A DNA stretch of 64,000 bases from Nannocystis pusilla (GTDB taxonomy: Bacteria; Myxococcota_A; Polyangia; Nannocystales; Nannocystaceae), in the NCBI RefSeq assembly GCF_020073745.1, contig NZ_JAIRAU010000001.1, positions 248,001 to 312,000 on the forward strand, written 5' to 3'. This document shows, piece after piece, positions 53,860 through 61,924 of this stretch. Both the position numbers and the translations under genes were made by a program. Numbering within the stretch: position 1 is the first letter of the stretch; each line of letters starts with the position of its first letter. The notes beneath the pieces are model-generated. The model saw only the letters and a program-made list of their open reading frames with translations, made no database searches and was not told where the DNA came from.

Positions 53860-54221
53860 TCGACCTCCCGGACGTGCAGGGCGAGCGCGAGGCGCTCGCG
53901 GGGCGGGGCGGGGCGCGGTCGGCCGGCGCGTGCCGTGAATGCGCCGACCGCCGCGCCGAGCCCGGGCAATGCGAGCAGGCGGACGGGCATCGCGGCCGGG
54001 CGCGGGCGCACGCCCTCGCGTTCGGTCAGCCCCGCGTCGAGCCCGTGGTGCGCCGGCGGGCCCGGCGTCGCCGCGGCGACCTCGAGGAGGTCGACGGGCG
54101 CGACGTCCCGCGGCGGGCCCGGCACCGGGACGGCGAGGAATGATGATAGGAGTGACGGCAATGGAGCTCCCCGGCGCCGCAGCCCGCGGGCGCCTCGATT
54201 GGCGAGACTCGACGCAATCAA
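53856..54221 (-). CDS. Hypothetical protein, possible remnant upstream of the HycE-like gene
   Basis: A 121-residue open frame whose stop overlaps the next ATG by 4 nt, suggesting coupling. It has one hydrophobic stretch (AAMPVRLLALPGLGAAVGAF) and Pro/Arg-rich flanks, and the start would be TTG. It might be the tail of a lost membrane subunit gene, or not a real gene. Confidence 0.35.
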   Translation of the reverse strand: MIASSLANRGARGLRRRGAPLPSLLSSFLAVPVPGPPRDVAPVDLLEVAAATPGPPAHHGLDAGLTEREGVRPRPAAMPVRLLALPGLGAAVGAFTARAGRPRPAPPRERLALALHVREVE

Positions 54222-54965
54222 GGTAGGAGCGGCCGCGCAGACGGTCGAGTTAAAGGCGGTTCACCGGGGCTGCGGCGGAGGCGTGGCCGGGCCGGATGAA
54301 CCTCCGCTCATCCTCGCGGCGCGGCGAAATGATGTCTCGAAGGACATGTCAAACATGCGCCCGGGGAATGTGACAGCGCGGCGCGGCACGGCGCGGCGAC
54401 CCGATCCGTCGGCGCCGGGATGGCGGCCGCTTCACCGCCGCCCGGGCGCGATCGAGCGGGCGACCCGAATTACAGCGCAAGGACCCCATGGCAGGTCAAA
54501 GTGGAGAAAACATTGTCCTGAAAATTCAGACCTGTGTTAGCGCGCCTTAACTCAACTCGCGAGCAGAACCGCCTGGACGGCGTTCATACTTCACGCGCGC
54601 AAGGCGCGACGGCTGCCCGGCCGGGTTCATTGTATCCATGAAGATCTCACCGGGCAGGTGGCGCGGCCGGCGGCCGGGGCGAGCGCGACGGCGAACTGGC
54701 CCACGGAGCTCGAGTGGGGGGACCGCCGGCGACGGTGCGGACGCGAGCGCGCGGCGACACGCGGTGTTTAAAAGAGCGACCCGGAGCGGCTGCGGATCTC
54801 CGCGCGCTTGCAAAAGGCCATTGCGAATGGTGAGAGCGCGTGAGCACGGATCGTCGACGCGAAATGCTCGCAGTGCGAATCGTGGCACGACGAATGGCGT
54901 GATTGCGAATCGCAGCGGCAGCGCCGGTGGTCCTCGAGGCGCGATCCTCCGGAGGATGATGCAGG
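54222..54965. other. Long intergenic region between HycE-like remnant and multihaem cytochrome gene
   Basis: About 740 bp with no convincing gene. It holds a palindrome near copy (54333-54346), a small AT-rich palindrome CTGAAAATTCAG (near 54518), and an AT-richer stretch around 54500-54560 that may be promoter DNA. The sequence gcgaat recurs several times between 54810 and 54920 without clear structure. Confidence 0.5.
54333..54346. repeat. Palindrome near copy (intergenic)
   Basis: TGTCTCGAAGGACA, one mismatch in the left arm, followed by TGTC. Confidence 0.6.
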
Positions 54966-56822
54966 TCAGCGCCGGCGGCGGCGCAGGCCGGTGAGCAGCA
55001 GCAGCGCCAGCGCGCCGCCGGGGCCGCTCCCGCGGCAGCCGCAGCCCTCGTCGGTCGGGGTCTGCGGGCTGGTGGTGGCGCCGTCGGTCGCGTCGCCGCT
55101 CGCGTCGGTCGCGGTGGTGTCGGCGGTCGTGCCGGTGCCGGCGCTCGTGGTCGGCGCGTCGGTGGTCGGCGACGGGCCGGTGGTCGGCTCGTCGCCGGAG
55201 CTCGACGTCGTCGCCTCCTCGACCAGGCCGGTGGCCGGCACCGAGGCTGTCCATTCGGCCAGGACCAATGGGTCAGGTTCGGCGGGGAACAGGGCCTGGG
55301 CGTCGGCGCCGGCGCTGTTGGTGACGTTCTCGCTCGCGAGGAACTCGAGGTAGGCCGGGGTGTTGATGACGTAGAGGAGGCGGACGCGGAGGTCGAGGAC
55401 GTCGTCCGCGCCGGGGGTGAGGTCGACGACCTCGGCGGGGTCGAAGGCGTAGGTGACCTCGTCCCAGTGCGGCCAGGTCTCGTCGGGCAGCATGGTGTAG
55501 CGGTCGCCGACGGGGTCGGTCTCGACGCCGGCCTGGAGGCCCCTGGGGGGGATCCGGCTGTCGACCTGCCAGTAGTCGTTGAGCAGGAGGTGGTTGGTGA
55601 CGCCGGTCTGCTGGTGGACCGCGATCGCCTCGTAGGTGCGCTGCTGCGGGTCGTTCTCGAGGCCCTGGCCGGGCAGCCAGCGGCCGGAGCCGTACACGAC
55701 CTGGTCCATGTAACTGGCGGTGACCTCGAGCCACATGACGCGGCCCTCGGAGTAGCCGGTCGGCAGCTTGTGGCCGGTGTTGTTGGTGACCTTGACGCCC
55801 CACGCGGCGACGCCGGCCTGCAGATCGATCGCCGTCGGAGCCGTGACCTCGAGCGTCGCGGCCCCGCCGAGCGAGCTGTCGATGTTCGCCAGCGCCAGCT
55901 CGAAGTACGCGTCGTCGATGTCGCCGCTGCCCGCGTCGCCGTAGAGCGATTGCAAGATCTCCACCATGCGGCGGTTCGCCCCCGCGAGGTCGTGGCGGCG
56001 GCCGTCGGTGGCGTGGAAGATCTCCTGGCTGTTGAACTCGGCGCAGCCGGCCACGTCGTCGACCGCCGGCATGTGGCAGTCCTGGCACGACTTGAAATCG
56101 GCGCCCTCGACCGCGTAGGCGCTGGCCAGCCACTCGCTGTAGGTGCGCTGCTCGTTGAACTTGGCACCGATCGGCTGGCCCTGCGCGTCGAGGCGGTCGC
56201 GGCCGGTGGTCACGTCGTGGCAGGTGCCGCAGTGCTCGGAGCGGCCGAGCAGGTCGCCGACCACCCAGCTGTGCATCGGCTTGTCGCCGCCGTCGTACGA
56301 CCACGGGCCCTGCTTCGGCACGTCGCCGGCCCCGCCGACGACGTCGTCGATCGTGTAGCGGGCGTCGCCCAGCGCGGTCACGCCGTCGTCGATCATGCGG
56401 TGGCACAGGTCGCAGTCGACGCCGGCGAGGTCGTCGGGCTCGAGGTCGTCGATCGCGGTGGCGTCGTCGCGTCCGGCGAGGAAGGCCCGCGGCGCGTGGC
56501 AGCGGACGCAGCTCGTGGTCTCGCCGGGCATGTCCTGGGCGGCGATCGCCACGCCGGCCCAGAACACGGGGTCGCGGGCGGCGTTGGCCATCATGCCGCC
56601 GGCCCAGGCGATCGGCGAGACGTTGGGTTCGCCGGCGTGACCGGCCGGGTTGACGAACGCGTGGCACTTGGTGCAGTCGGCCGACTTCTCGAGCGCGTTC
56701 TGCAGGCTGCCCGGCTCGGTCGCGGCGAGGGCCCCGGCGGGCACCAGCGCCGCGAGTGCGAGAGAGACCGTACGCCACGCGCCACGAGGGACCGCCGTCA
56801 TGGCGGGCATCTTATCGGTCAT
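54966..56822 (-). CDS. Pentahaem cytochrome c-type protein with MYXO-CTERM-like anchor
   Basis: A protein of about 618 residues with signal peptide (LALAALVPAGALAA). Five CxxCH motifs are visible: CTKCH, CVRCH, CDLCH, CGTCH and CQDCH (within about residues 45-260), so five c-type haems. The middle part has no clear family. The C-terminus has a Thr-rich linker, then GCGCRGSGPGGALALLLLTG and an Arg-rich end: a Cys-containing motif, hydrophobic helix and basic tail of the MYXO-CTERM type that anchors proteins to the outer surface in myxobacteria. It may carry electrons at the cell surface. Three in-frame ATGs lie at 56822, 56810 and 56801; I used the first. Confidence 0.85.
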   Translation of the reverse strand: MTDKMPAMTAVPRGAWRTVSLALAALVPAGALAATEPGSLQNALEKSADCTKCHAFVNPAGHAGEPNVSPIAWAGGMMANAARDPVFWAGVAIAAQDMPGETTSCVRCHAPRAFLAGRDDATAIDDLEPDDLAGVDCDLCHRMIDDGVTALGDARYTIDDVVGGAGDVPKQGPWSYDGGDKPMHSWVVGDLLGRSEHCGTCHDVTTGRDRLDAQGQPIGAKFNEQRTYSEWLASAYAVEGADFKSCQDCHMPAVDDVAGCAEFNSQEIFHATDGRRHDLAGANRRMVEILQSLYGDAGSGDIDDAYFELALANIDSSLGGAATLEVTAPTAIDLQAGVAAWGVKVTNNTGHKLPTGYSEGRVMWLEVTASYMDQVVYGSGRWLPGQGLENDPQQRTYEAIAVHQQTGVTNHLLLNDYWQVDSRIPPRGLQAGVETDPVGDRYTMLPDETWPHWDEVTYAFDPAEVVDLTPGADDVLDLRVRLLYVINTPAYLEFLASENVTNSAGADAQALFPAEPDPLVLAEWTASVPATGLVEEATTSSSGDEPTTGPSPTTDAPTTSAGTGTTADTTATDASGDATDGATTSPQTPTDEGCGCRGSGPGGALALLLLTGLRRRRR

Positions 56823-57000
56823 GCCCGGCCGGGCCAACGCGGGCGCGGATGCCGGGACACGCGCAGGCGCGAGGTGTGGAGCGGCGCGGACCTCGGGCCG
56901 CTCGGGATGTCGCTCGCGGGGCGACGCGTGGTTCGTCGCGACCGCACAGCTGCGGGCCGGATGGAGACGTCCGGGGCGGGTGCGGCTATGCTCCCGGCGC

Positions 57001-57483
57001 ATGCCTCGCGCGCGCGACGCTCTCCTCGCGGCGGTCCTCGCCCTCGCCTGTACGCCGGCGCCCGACGGCCGCTCGGCCTCGCCGACGACGAGCGACGCCC
57101 CGCCGCCCGCGGCGGCCCAGGCGAGCCCTCCTTCGGGTCGCACGGCCAACAACGACGCGCGCGGGTTCGCCAACCAGCCCGACTACGACGGCGAGGCGAC
57201 CTTGCTCAAGGGACAGGTGACGCCGCGACTGCCCGACCCGCTGCCGACCGACCGCAAGCAGGCCTGCGCCGGCATGTTCGCCGCCGCCGACGCGCTCTAC
57301 CGCGAGATCGACCCCGACGGGGCGGCGCTGAAGCTGCTGCAGGCCAGCCGCGCGGCCGATCAGGCGGCGTGCGAGCGCGAGACCAGCCCGCGCGCGACCG
57401 CCTGCGTGACGGTGCTGCTCGGCGACCGCAACGCCGAGCTGCCGTGGCTGCTCGACCAGTGCTCGCGGGCGTTCCCGGATTAG
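57001..57483 (+). CDS. Small lipoprotein of unknown function
   Basis: A 160-residue exported protein with a signal peptide and lipobox (VLALAC), a Pro/Ser/Ala-rich linker and a folded part of about 90 residues with paired Cys (KQACAGMFAAADALY, DQAACERETSP, TACVTVLLG, LLDQCSRAF). Four cysteines could form two disulfides. I do not recognise the domain. The ATG at 57001 directly precedes the signal peptide. A CAAGGGACAGG half-site lies inside the gene near 57207. Confidence 0.7.
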   Translation: MPRARDALLAAVLALACTPAPDGRSASPTTSDAPPPAAAQASPPSGRTANNDARGFANQPDYDGEATLLKGQVTPRLPDPLPTDRKQACAGMFAAADALYREIDPDGAALKLLQASRAADQAACERETSPRATACVTVLLGDRNAELPWLLDQCSRAFPD

Positions 57484-57858
57484 TCAGCGACTGCCCACGC
57501 TGATGTCGTTCGCGCGGCACTCGTCGCCAGGCGGTGAGCCTCCCGCGCGGCGACAAGCGGGGCCGGCGACGCTCTCCGCCGATCGGCACGCTCCGCCACA
57601 GCTGACCCGAAAGCCAGGTGCGCCGCGAGCTCACCGGCGCTCCTGGACACCGCTTCCTGGGTCCACGCGGCGCGATCGAAGTTGGCGAAGTCACTCGCCC
57701 GGGTCGCCCTCACGGAGATATCCCCGTCGCGATCTCACTTCATCGGGAGATTGCGCGGACGACAGATGCGTCGCCGCAAAGCAGGCTAAGGTGGCGTGAC
57801 CACCTCACCGGCCGCTCATGACGAGCGCCCTCCACGCGAGGCGGCAGCGGACACCACC
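57484..57858. other. Intergenic region, no supported gene
   Basis: About 375 bp. A minus-strand frame (57480-57713, GTG start) would encode 77 residues with moderately protein-like composition (SDFANFDRAAWTQEAVSRSA), but there is no ribosome site or family; I do not call it. Confidence 0.4.
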
Positions 57859-59184
57859 ATGCGTCATACCCGAACCCTTGCCTTCTCTGCTTGCTTGACC
57901 CTCACTCTGACCGCCTGCGGCGATGACGGCGGCCCCTCGGTCACCGACACCGCGAACATCACCACGATCAACCCCACCGGCCCCGGGATGACCACCTCCG
58001 GCGTGGACGAACCGACCACCGGCACCACCGCCCCGTCGGGGACGATGGGTGATTCGGAGTCGGCGACCGAGCCGACCGGCACCACCGCGGACGTGACCGC
58101 GACCGGCACGACGACCGACGACACCGCGACGACGACCGACGACACCGCGACGACGACCGACGACACCGCGACGACGACCGACGGCCCCTCGTCGACCTCC
58201 GACGACACGACCACCGGCAACAACGGGACCTCCGGCGACAACCCTGACGACTGTCAAGCGCCGGCGACGCAGCCGCCGTGTGATGAGGCCGGCGACGACA
58301 TCTTCAAGGCGATCGGCCTCAACTGCTCCGACAACCCGGCGATGGCGATCCCGATCAAGAACCCGGTGATCATGGCGCCGGACACCAGCAGCTACCGCGT
58401 CGCCACCCACTTCGGCACCGCCAAGGATCCGATGGATCCGAACCAGTGGGCGTGGGCGCCGAAGGAGGGCTCGCGGTTCCTCGTGATCGGCTCGGGCACC
58501 TTCCCGAACCTCGAGGCCGACGGCGGCCTCGTCGAGCAGAACGGCCAGGACAGCCAGTCGAACGGCAACCCGGACGATCTGAACCAACTCCCGGGCATCA
58601 TGCACCACGAGGTGGGCAGCAACAACGGCGCCGGCGGCACGCCCTTCATGAACTGCGACGGCGTCCACGACTGCTCCGACACGATCTCGAACCAGTGGAA
58701 CGGCATCGGCGCCGGCGTGGCCAACGACGTCTTCTACATGTCGTTCGACCTCGACGTCCCGCAGGGCACCCACGGCTACCTGCTCGACTTCGTGTACTTC
58801 ACCGAGGAGTGGCCGAACTACGTCAACGCCTCGGTCAACGACATGTTGATCGTCTGGTCGACCAGCGAGACCTTCACCGGCAACGTCACCTTCATCGACG
58901 AGCAGCCGCTGACGGTCACCGCGCTCGACCCGTACATGACGATCCTCCCCGGCGACCCGCTGCTCGCCGGCACCGGCTTCCCCGGCGACGGTGAGGGCGC
59001 CGCAACCGGCTGGTACACCGCCAAGGGCTCCGCCGCGCCGGGCGAGAGCTTCACCCTCGCCATCTCCGTGTTCGACCTCGGCGACACCGTGTGGGACACC
59101 GTCGGCATCATCGACAAGTTCCGCTGGGACTGCATGGGTTGCGTCCCGAACGAGGTCGACAGCTGCGGCATCAGGCCGCAGTGA
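57859..59184 (+). CDS. Lipoprotein with Thr-rich repeats and choice-of-anchor L-like domain
   Basis: A 441-residue exported protein with signal peptide and lipobox (TLTLTAC). Residues 25-130 are Thr/Gly/Asp-rich with an exact heptad repeat DDTATTT encoded by 21-bp tandem repeats. The C-terminal 300 residues form a beta-rich domain (FYMSFDLDVPQGTHGYLLDF, YFTEEWPNYVNASVNDMLIV, GNVTFIDEQPLTVTALDPY) resembling the choice-of-anchor L domain of bacterial surface proteins. It is likely a surface adhesin. Convergent with the downstream vWA gene. Regulation is not apparent. Confidence 0.75.
   Translation: MRHTRTLAFSACLTLTLTACGDDGGPSVTDTANITTINPTGPGMTTSGVDEPTTGTTAPSGTMGDSESATEPTGTTADVTATGTTTDDTATTTDDTATTTDDTATTTDGPSSTSDDTTTGNNGTSGDNPDDCQAPATQPPCDEAGDDIFKAIGLNCSDNPAMAIPIKNPVIMAPDTSSYRVATHFGTAKDPMDPNQWAWAPKEGSRFLVIGSGTFPNLEADGGLVEQNGQDSQSNGNPDDLNQLPGIMHHEVGSNNGAGGTPFMNCDGVHDCSDTISNQWNGIGAGVANDVFYMSFDLDVPQGTHGYLLDFVYFTEEWPNYVNASVNDMLIVWSTSETFTGNVTFIDEQPLTVTALDPYMTILPGDPLLAGTGFPGDGEGAATGWYTAKGSAAPGESFTLAISVFDLGDTVWDTVGIIDKFRWDCMGCVPNEVDSCGIRPQ
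58108..58184. repeat. 21-bp exact tandem repeat (about 3.7 units)
   Basis: Three exact 21-bp units (acgacgaccgacgacaccgc plus g) and a partial fourth at 58171. Encodes DDTATTT heptads in the lipoprotein linker. Copy number is likely to vary between strains. Confidence 0.85.
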
Positions 59185-59220
59185 GCACGCCCGGCGCGAG
59201 CGGGGGCCCTCAGAGGATTT

Positions 59221-59237
59221 CGGAGCACGTGTCTCCG
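59221..59237. terminator. Possible bidirectional terminator between convergent genes
   Basis: CGGAG-CACGTGT-CTCCG stem-loop between the stops of the choice-of-anchor and vWA genes. There is no T-run. It overlaps a degenerate palindrome copy (TGTCTCCGAGGGCA, 59230-59243). Confidence 0.35.
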
Positions 59238-59243
59238 AGGGCA
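59230..59243. repeat. Degenerate palindrome copy between convergent genes
   Basis: TGTCTCCGAGGGCA: one mismatch in each arm. A further half-site TGTCC follows at 59244-59248. Confidence 0.4.
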
Positions 59244-59268
59244 TGTCCATCAAAACATGGCCGAGCGG

Positions 59269-60507
59269 TCAGCCCGGCGGCTCGAACTCGTCGCAGGCGA
59301 GGTCGATGATGCCGACGGCCTGCTGGAAGAACGGGGTGTAGTCGGTGGCGCAGACGCTGCCGATCACGCCGTTGGGGAACATGCCGACGAAGCTCTGCAG
59401 GCGCGGCGCGTCCTGGGCGCCCATGTCGTCGTTGTTGGGGTCGACCCCGGGGGGGCAGGTGCCCATCGGCAGGTTGCTGTCGCCGACCAGGCCGAGGACC
59501 ACCGCGGCCTTCTCGTCGCCGTTCTTGGCGGCGACCACGGCGCTGTACCACGAGGCCGGATCGCCGGTCGAGCCCTTGCCGTCGTCGCCCATGTCGTCCT
59601 CCTCGTCGGTGATGAAGGTGACGACGAGGATCGCGTCGTCGCGCAGGAAGCCCTCGTCGCAGCCGCCGGCGCCGTTCTGGGCGTCGCTCAGCGCGGCGGC
59701 GAGCGCCTGCATCGTCTTCTCGTCGCCGCTGCCGTAGGTGCCGACGTTGGCGATGCACTCGAAGGTCTCGGCCAGGTTCGGCTGGCTGTCGGTCATGTAG
59801 CGCTTCATGTCGGCGAGCATGCAGTGCTTGCCGTTGGCGTCGAACTCCTTGCCCGTGCCGAATTCGTAGTGGCACTGCGAGATCGGCAGGTTGTTGCAGT
59901 CGAAGCCGTTGCAGGTCTTGCCCGAGAGGCCGCAGGCGTTCTCGCAGCAGACCGGGGCCGGGGTGCAGCTGCAGCTACCGTTGGTGCAGGTGCTCTTCAT
60001 GCCGGTGTTCTTGCCGTCGTCGGTCGACACCGCCATGATGTGATAATCCTTGGCCTCGAGCGTCTCGGTGATCGTGGCGATGAAGCCGGGGAACGAGGCG
60101 ATCAGGTTGGCCTGCTCGTCCTGCATCGAGCCGGAGTTGTCGACGACGAACAGGAAGTCGACCTTCTTGCAGCCGGCGCTGGCCGGGCCGATGCCGGTGG
60201 TCTCGCCGCCGCCGGTCAGCGGGCTGTCGACGTCGAGCTTCGGCAGGCCGTCGGGCGGGCCTTCGGTCGTGCCGCCGACGCTGGCTTCGCCGGTGGTCGG
60301 CACCGCGGTCGTATCGCCGGCCGGGGCGTCGGAGGTGGTCCCGCCGCCGGCGCTGGTGAGGCCGGTGGCGCCGGTGATCCCGGTGGCCGAGGCGGGGCTC
60401 GGGCCGGAGGCGTTGCCGCCGCTGTCGCCGCAAGCGGCGATCACGGCGAGCGCGAGGAATGGTTCGACGGCGAATCGAGCGGGGCGTCGCATCATCGCCT
60501 GGAGCAT
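59269..60507 (-). CDS. vWA-domain lipoprotein (paralogue A)
   Basis: A 412-residue exported protein with signal peptide and lipobox (AVIAAC) and a Thr/Gly/Ala linker. The von Willebrand A domain begins CKKVDFLFVVDNSGSMQDEQ, with an intact MIDAS DxSxS. A Cys-rich insert follows (CTNGSCSCTPAPVCCENACG), then ILVVTFITDEEDDMG (the acidic MIDAS region). It likely binds metal-dependent ligands at the surface. It is a tandem paralogue of the next gene on the same strand, sharing long identical stretches (QANLIASFPGFIATIT, GVIGSVCATDYTPFF). ATG at 60507 is used; ATGs at 60495 and 60492 are alternatives. Confidence 0.85.
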   Translation of the reverse strand: MLQAMMRRPARFAVEPFLALAVIAACGDSGGNASGPSPASATGITGATGLTSAGGGTTSDAPAGDTTAVPTTGEASVGGTTEGPPDGLPKLDVDSPLTGGGETTGIGPASAGCKKVDFLFVVDNSGSMQDEQANLIASFPGFIATITETLEAKDYHIMAVSTDDGKNTGMKSTCTNGSCSCTPAPVCCENACGLSGKTCNGFDCNNLPISQCHYEFGTGKEFDANGKHCMLADMKRYMTDSQPNLAETFECIANVGTYGSGDEKTMQALAAALSDAQNGAGGCDEGFLRDDAILVVTFITDEEDDMGDDGKGSTGDPASWYSAVVAAKNGDEKAAVVLGLVGDSNLPMGTCPPGVDPNNDDMGAQDAPRLQSFVGMFPNGVIGSVCATDYTPFFQQAVGIIDLACDEFEPPG

Positions 60508-60718
60508 CACTCACCCCAGGACCCGGGCGATAGATGCATGAGCCCGATCGATGCGTGTGGGCCGTCACTCGTGATTGTCCATGATTGCGCAATGTGGCGG
60601 GTGCCCCGCCGAATGCGAGTCGAGCGCCGATCGACGCGCGCCGATGAATGCGGGTAGTACGAGGTTTCGGGGGGAATGTGGGCAGGCGGCGGCTCCGCCG
60701 ATTGCGGGCCGGCCGCCG

Positions 60719-61843
60719 CTAGCCGACGGGCACGAACTCGTCGCAGGCGAAGTCGATCACCCCGACCGCCTCGGAGAAGAACGGCGTGTAGTCGGTGGCG
60801 CAGACGCTGCCGATGACCCCGTTCTCGAACATGTCGACGAAGCGCTGCAGCCGCAGCGCCGGCTCGGCGCCGACGCCGTCGTTGTTCGGGGCGCTGTCGG
60901 GCGGGCACACCCCGTCGGCGAAGTTGCCGTCGCCGACGAGCCCGAGCACCACCACCGCGTCGGCGTCGCCGCCCTTGGCCGCGACGAGCTGCGCGTGCCA
61001 CTCCTCCGGCTCGCCCGGCGAGCCCTCGCCGTCGACGGTGTTGTCGTCCTCCTCGTCGGTGATGATGATGACGACGAGGATCGCGTCCTTGCGCAGGAAG
61101 CCCTCGCTGCAGCCGCCGGGGCCGTTGAGCGCCGCGCTGACGGCCTCGAGCGTCGCCAGCGCCGGCTTCTCCGCGCCGCTGCCGAAGGTGCCGATGTTGG
61201 CGACGCACTCGAACGTCTCGGCGAGGTTCGGCTGGCTCGCGGTCATGTAGCGGCGATCGTCCGCGAGCGCGCACTGCTCACCGTCGGCGTTGTAGATGTT
61301 GCCGCGCCCGTAGATCTGGTCGCACTCGGAGAGCGGCAGGGCGTCGCACGGGTCGCCGTTGCAGTCCTTGCCGAACAGCTCGCAGGTCTTCGGGCAGCAC
61401 ACCGGGGCCGGCTTGCACACGCAGCTGGTGGCGCCGCACTTGGTGCTGAGGCCGGCCGAGGCGCCGTCGTCGGTCGGGACCGCCATGATGTGATAGTCCT
61501 GGGCGGCGATCGTCTGGGTGATCGTGGCGATGAAGCCGGGGAACGAGGCGATCAGGTTGGCCTGCTCGCCGGCCATCGAGCCGGAGTTGTCGATGACGAA
61601 CAGGAAATCGGCCTTCTTGCAGCCGCCGACGCCCGGGCGGTCGCCCGGGAGCTCCTCGGGCAGGTCGAGCTTGCCCAGCGCGCCGGAGCCGGGCAGTTCG
61701 ATCCCGCCCGTCGAATCATCGCTCGTCAGGTTCGGCGAGACCCCGCCGGTCGCCCCCTCGCCGGCCGAGTCGCCGTCATGCTTGCCGCCACAGGCCGCCA
61801 CGGCGGTGCCTACCAGGAGCGTCGATGCGAGGAGACGATGCAT
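60719..61843 (-). CDS. vWA-domain lipoprotein (paralogue B)
   Basis: A 374-residue exported protein with signal peptide and lipobox (TAVAAC). The vWA domain begins CKKADFLFVIDNSGSMAGEQ with intact MIDAS, then a Cys-rich insert (CGATSCVCKPAPVCCPKTCE) and VVIIITDEEDDN. It is a tandem duplicate of the preceding vWA gene, clearly similar over most of its length, with a shorter linker. The gap to that gene is about 210 bp. Divergence is greatest in the linker and Cys-rich insert, suggesting relaxed or diversifying selection there. Confidence 0.85.
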   Translation of the reverse strand: MHRLLASTLLVGTAVAACGGKHDGDSAGEGATGGVSPNLTSDDSTGGIELPGSGALGKLDLPEELPGDRPGVGGCKKADFLFVIDNSGSMAGEQANLIASFPGFIATITQTIAAQDYHIMAVPTDDGASAGLSTKCGATSCVCKPAPVCCPKTCELFGKDCNGDPCDALPLSECDQIYGRGNIYNADGEQCALADDRRYMTASQPNLAETFECVANIGTFGSGAEKPALATLEAVSAALNGPGGCSEGFLRKDAILVVIIITDEEDDNTVDGEGSPGEPEEWHAQLVAAKGGDADAVVVLGLVGDGNFADGVCPPDSAPNNDGVGAEPALRLQRFVDMFENGVIGSVCATDYTPFFSEAVGVIDFACDEFVPVG

Positions 61844-61924
61844 GCAGTTCTATATGCGCCCGATCGCTTGGACCATTGTCCGCGCGGTGCGGGCCGTCAC
61901 ACGCGGGTGCGCACGACGTCTCGA

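Noticed and set aside
57480..57713. 77-residue minus-strand frame with moderately natural composition
   Set aside because: No ribosome site, GTG start only, no recognisable domain; kept as intergenic.
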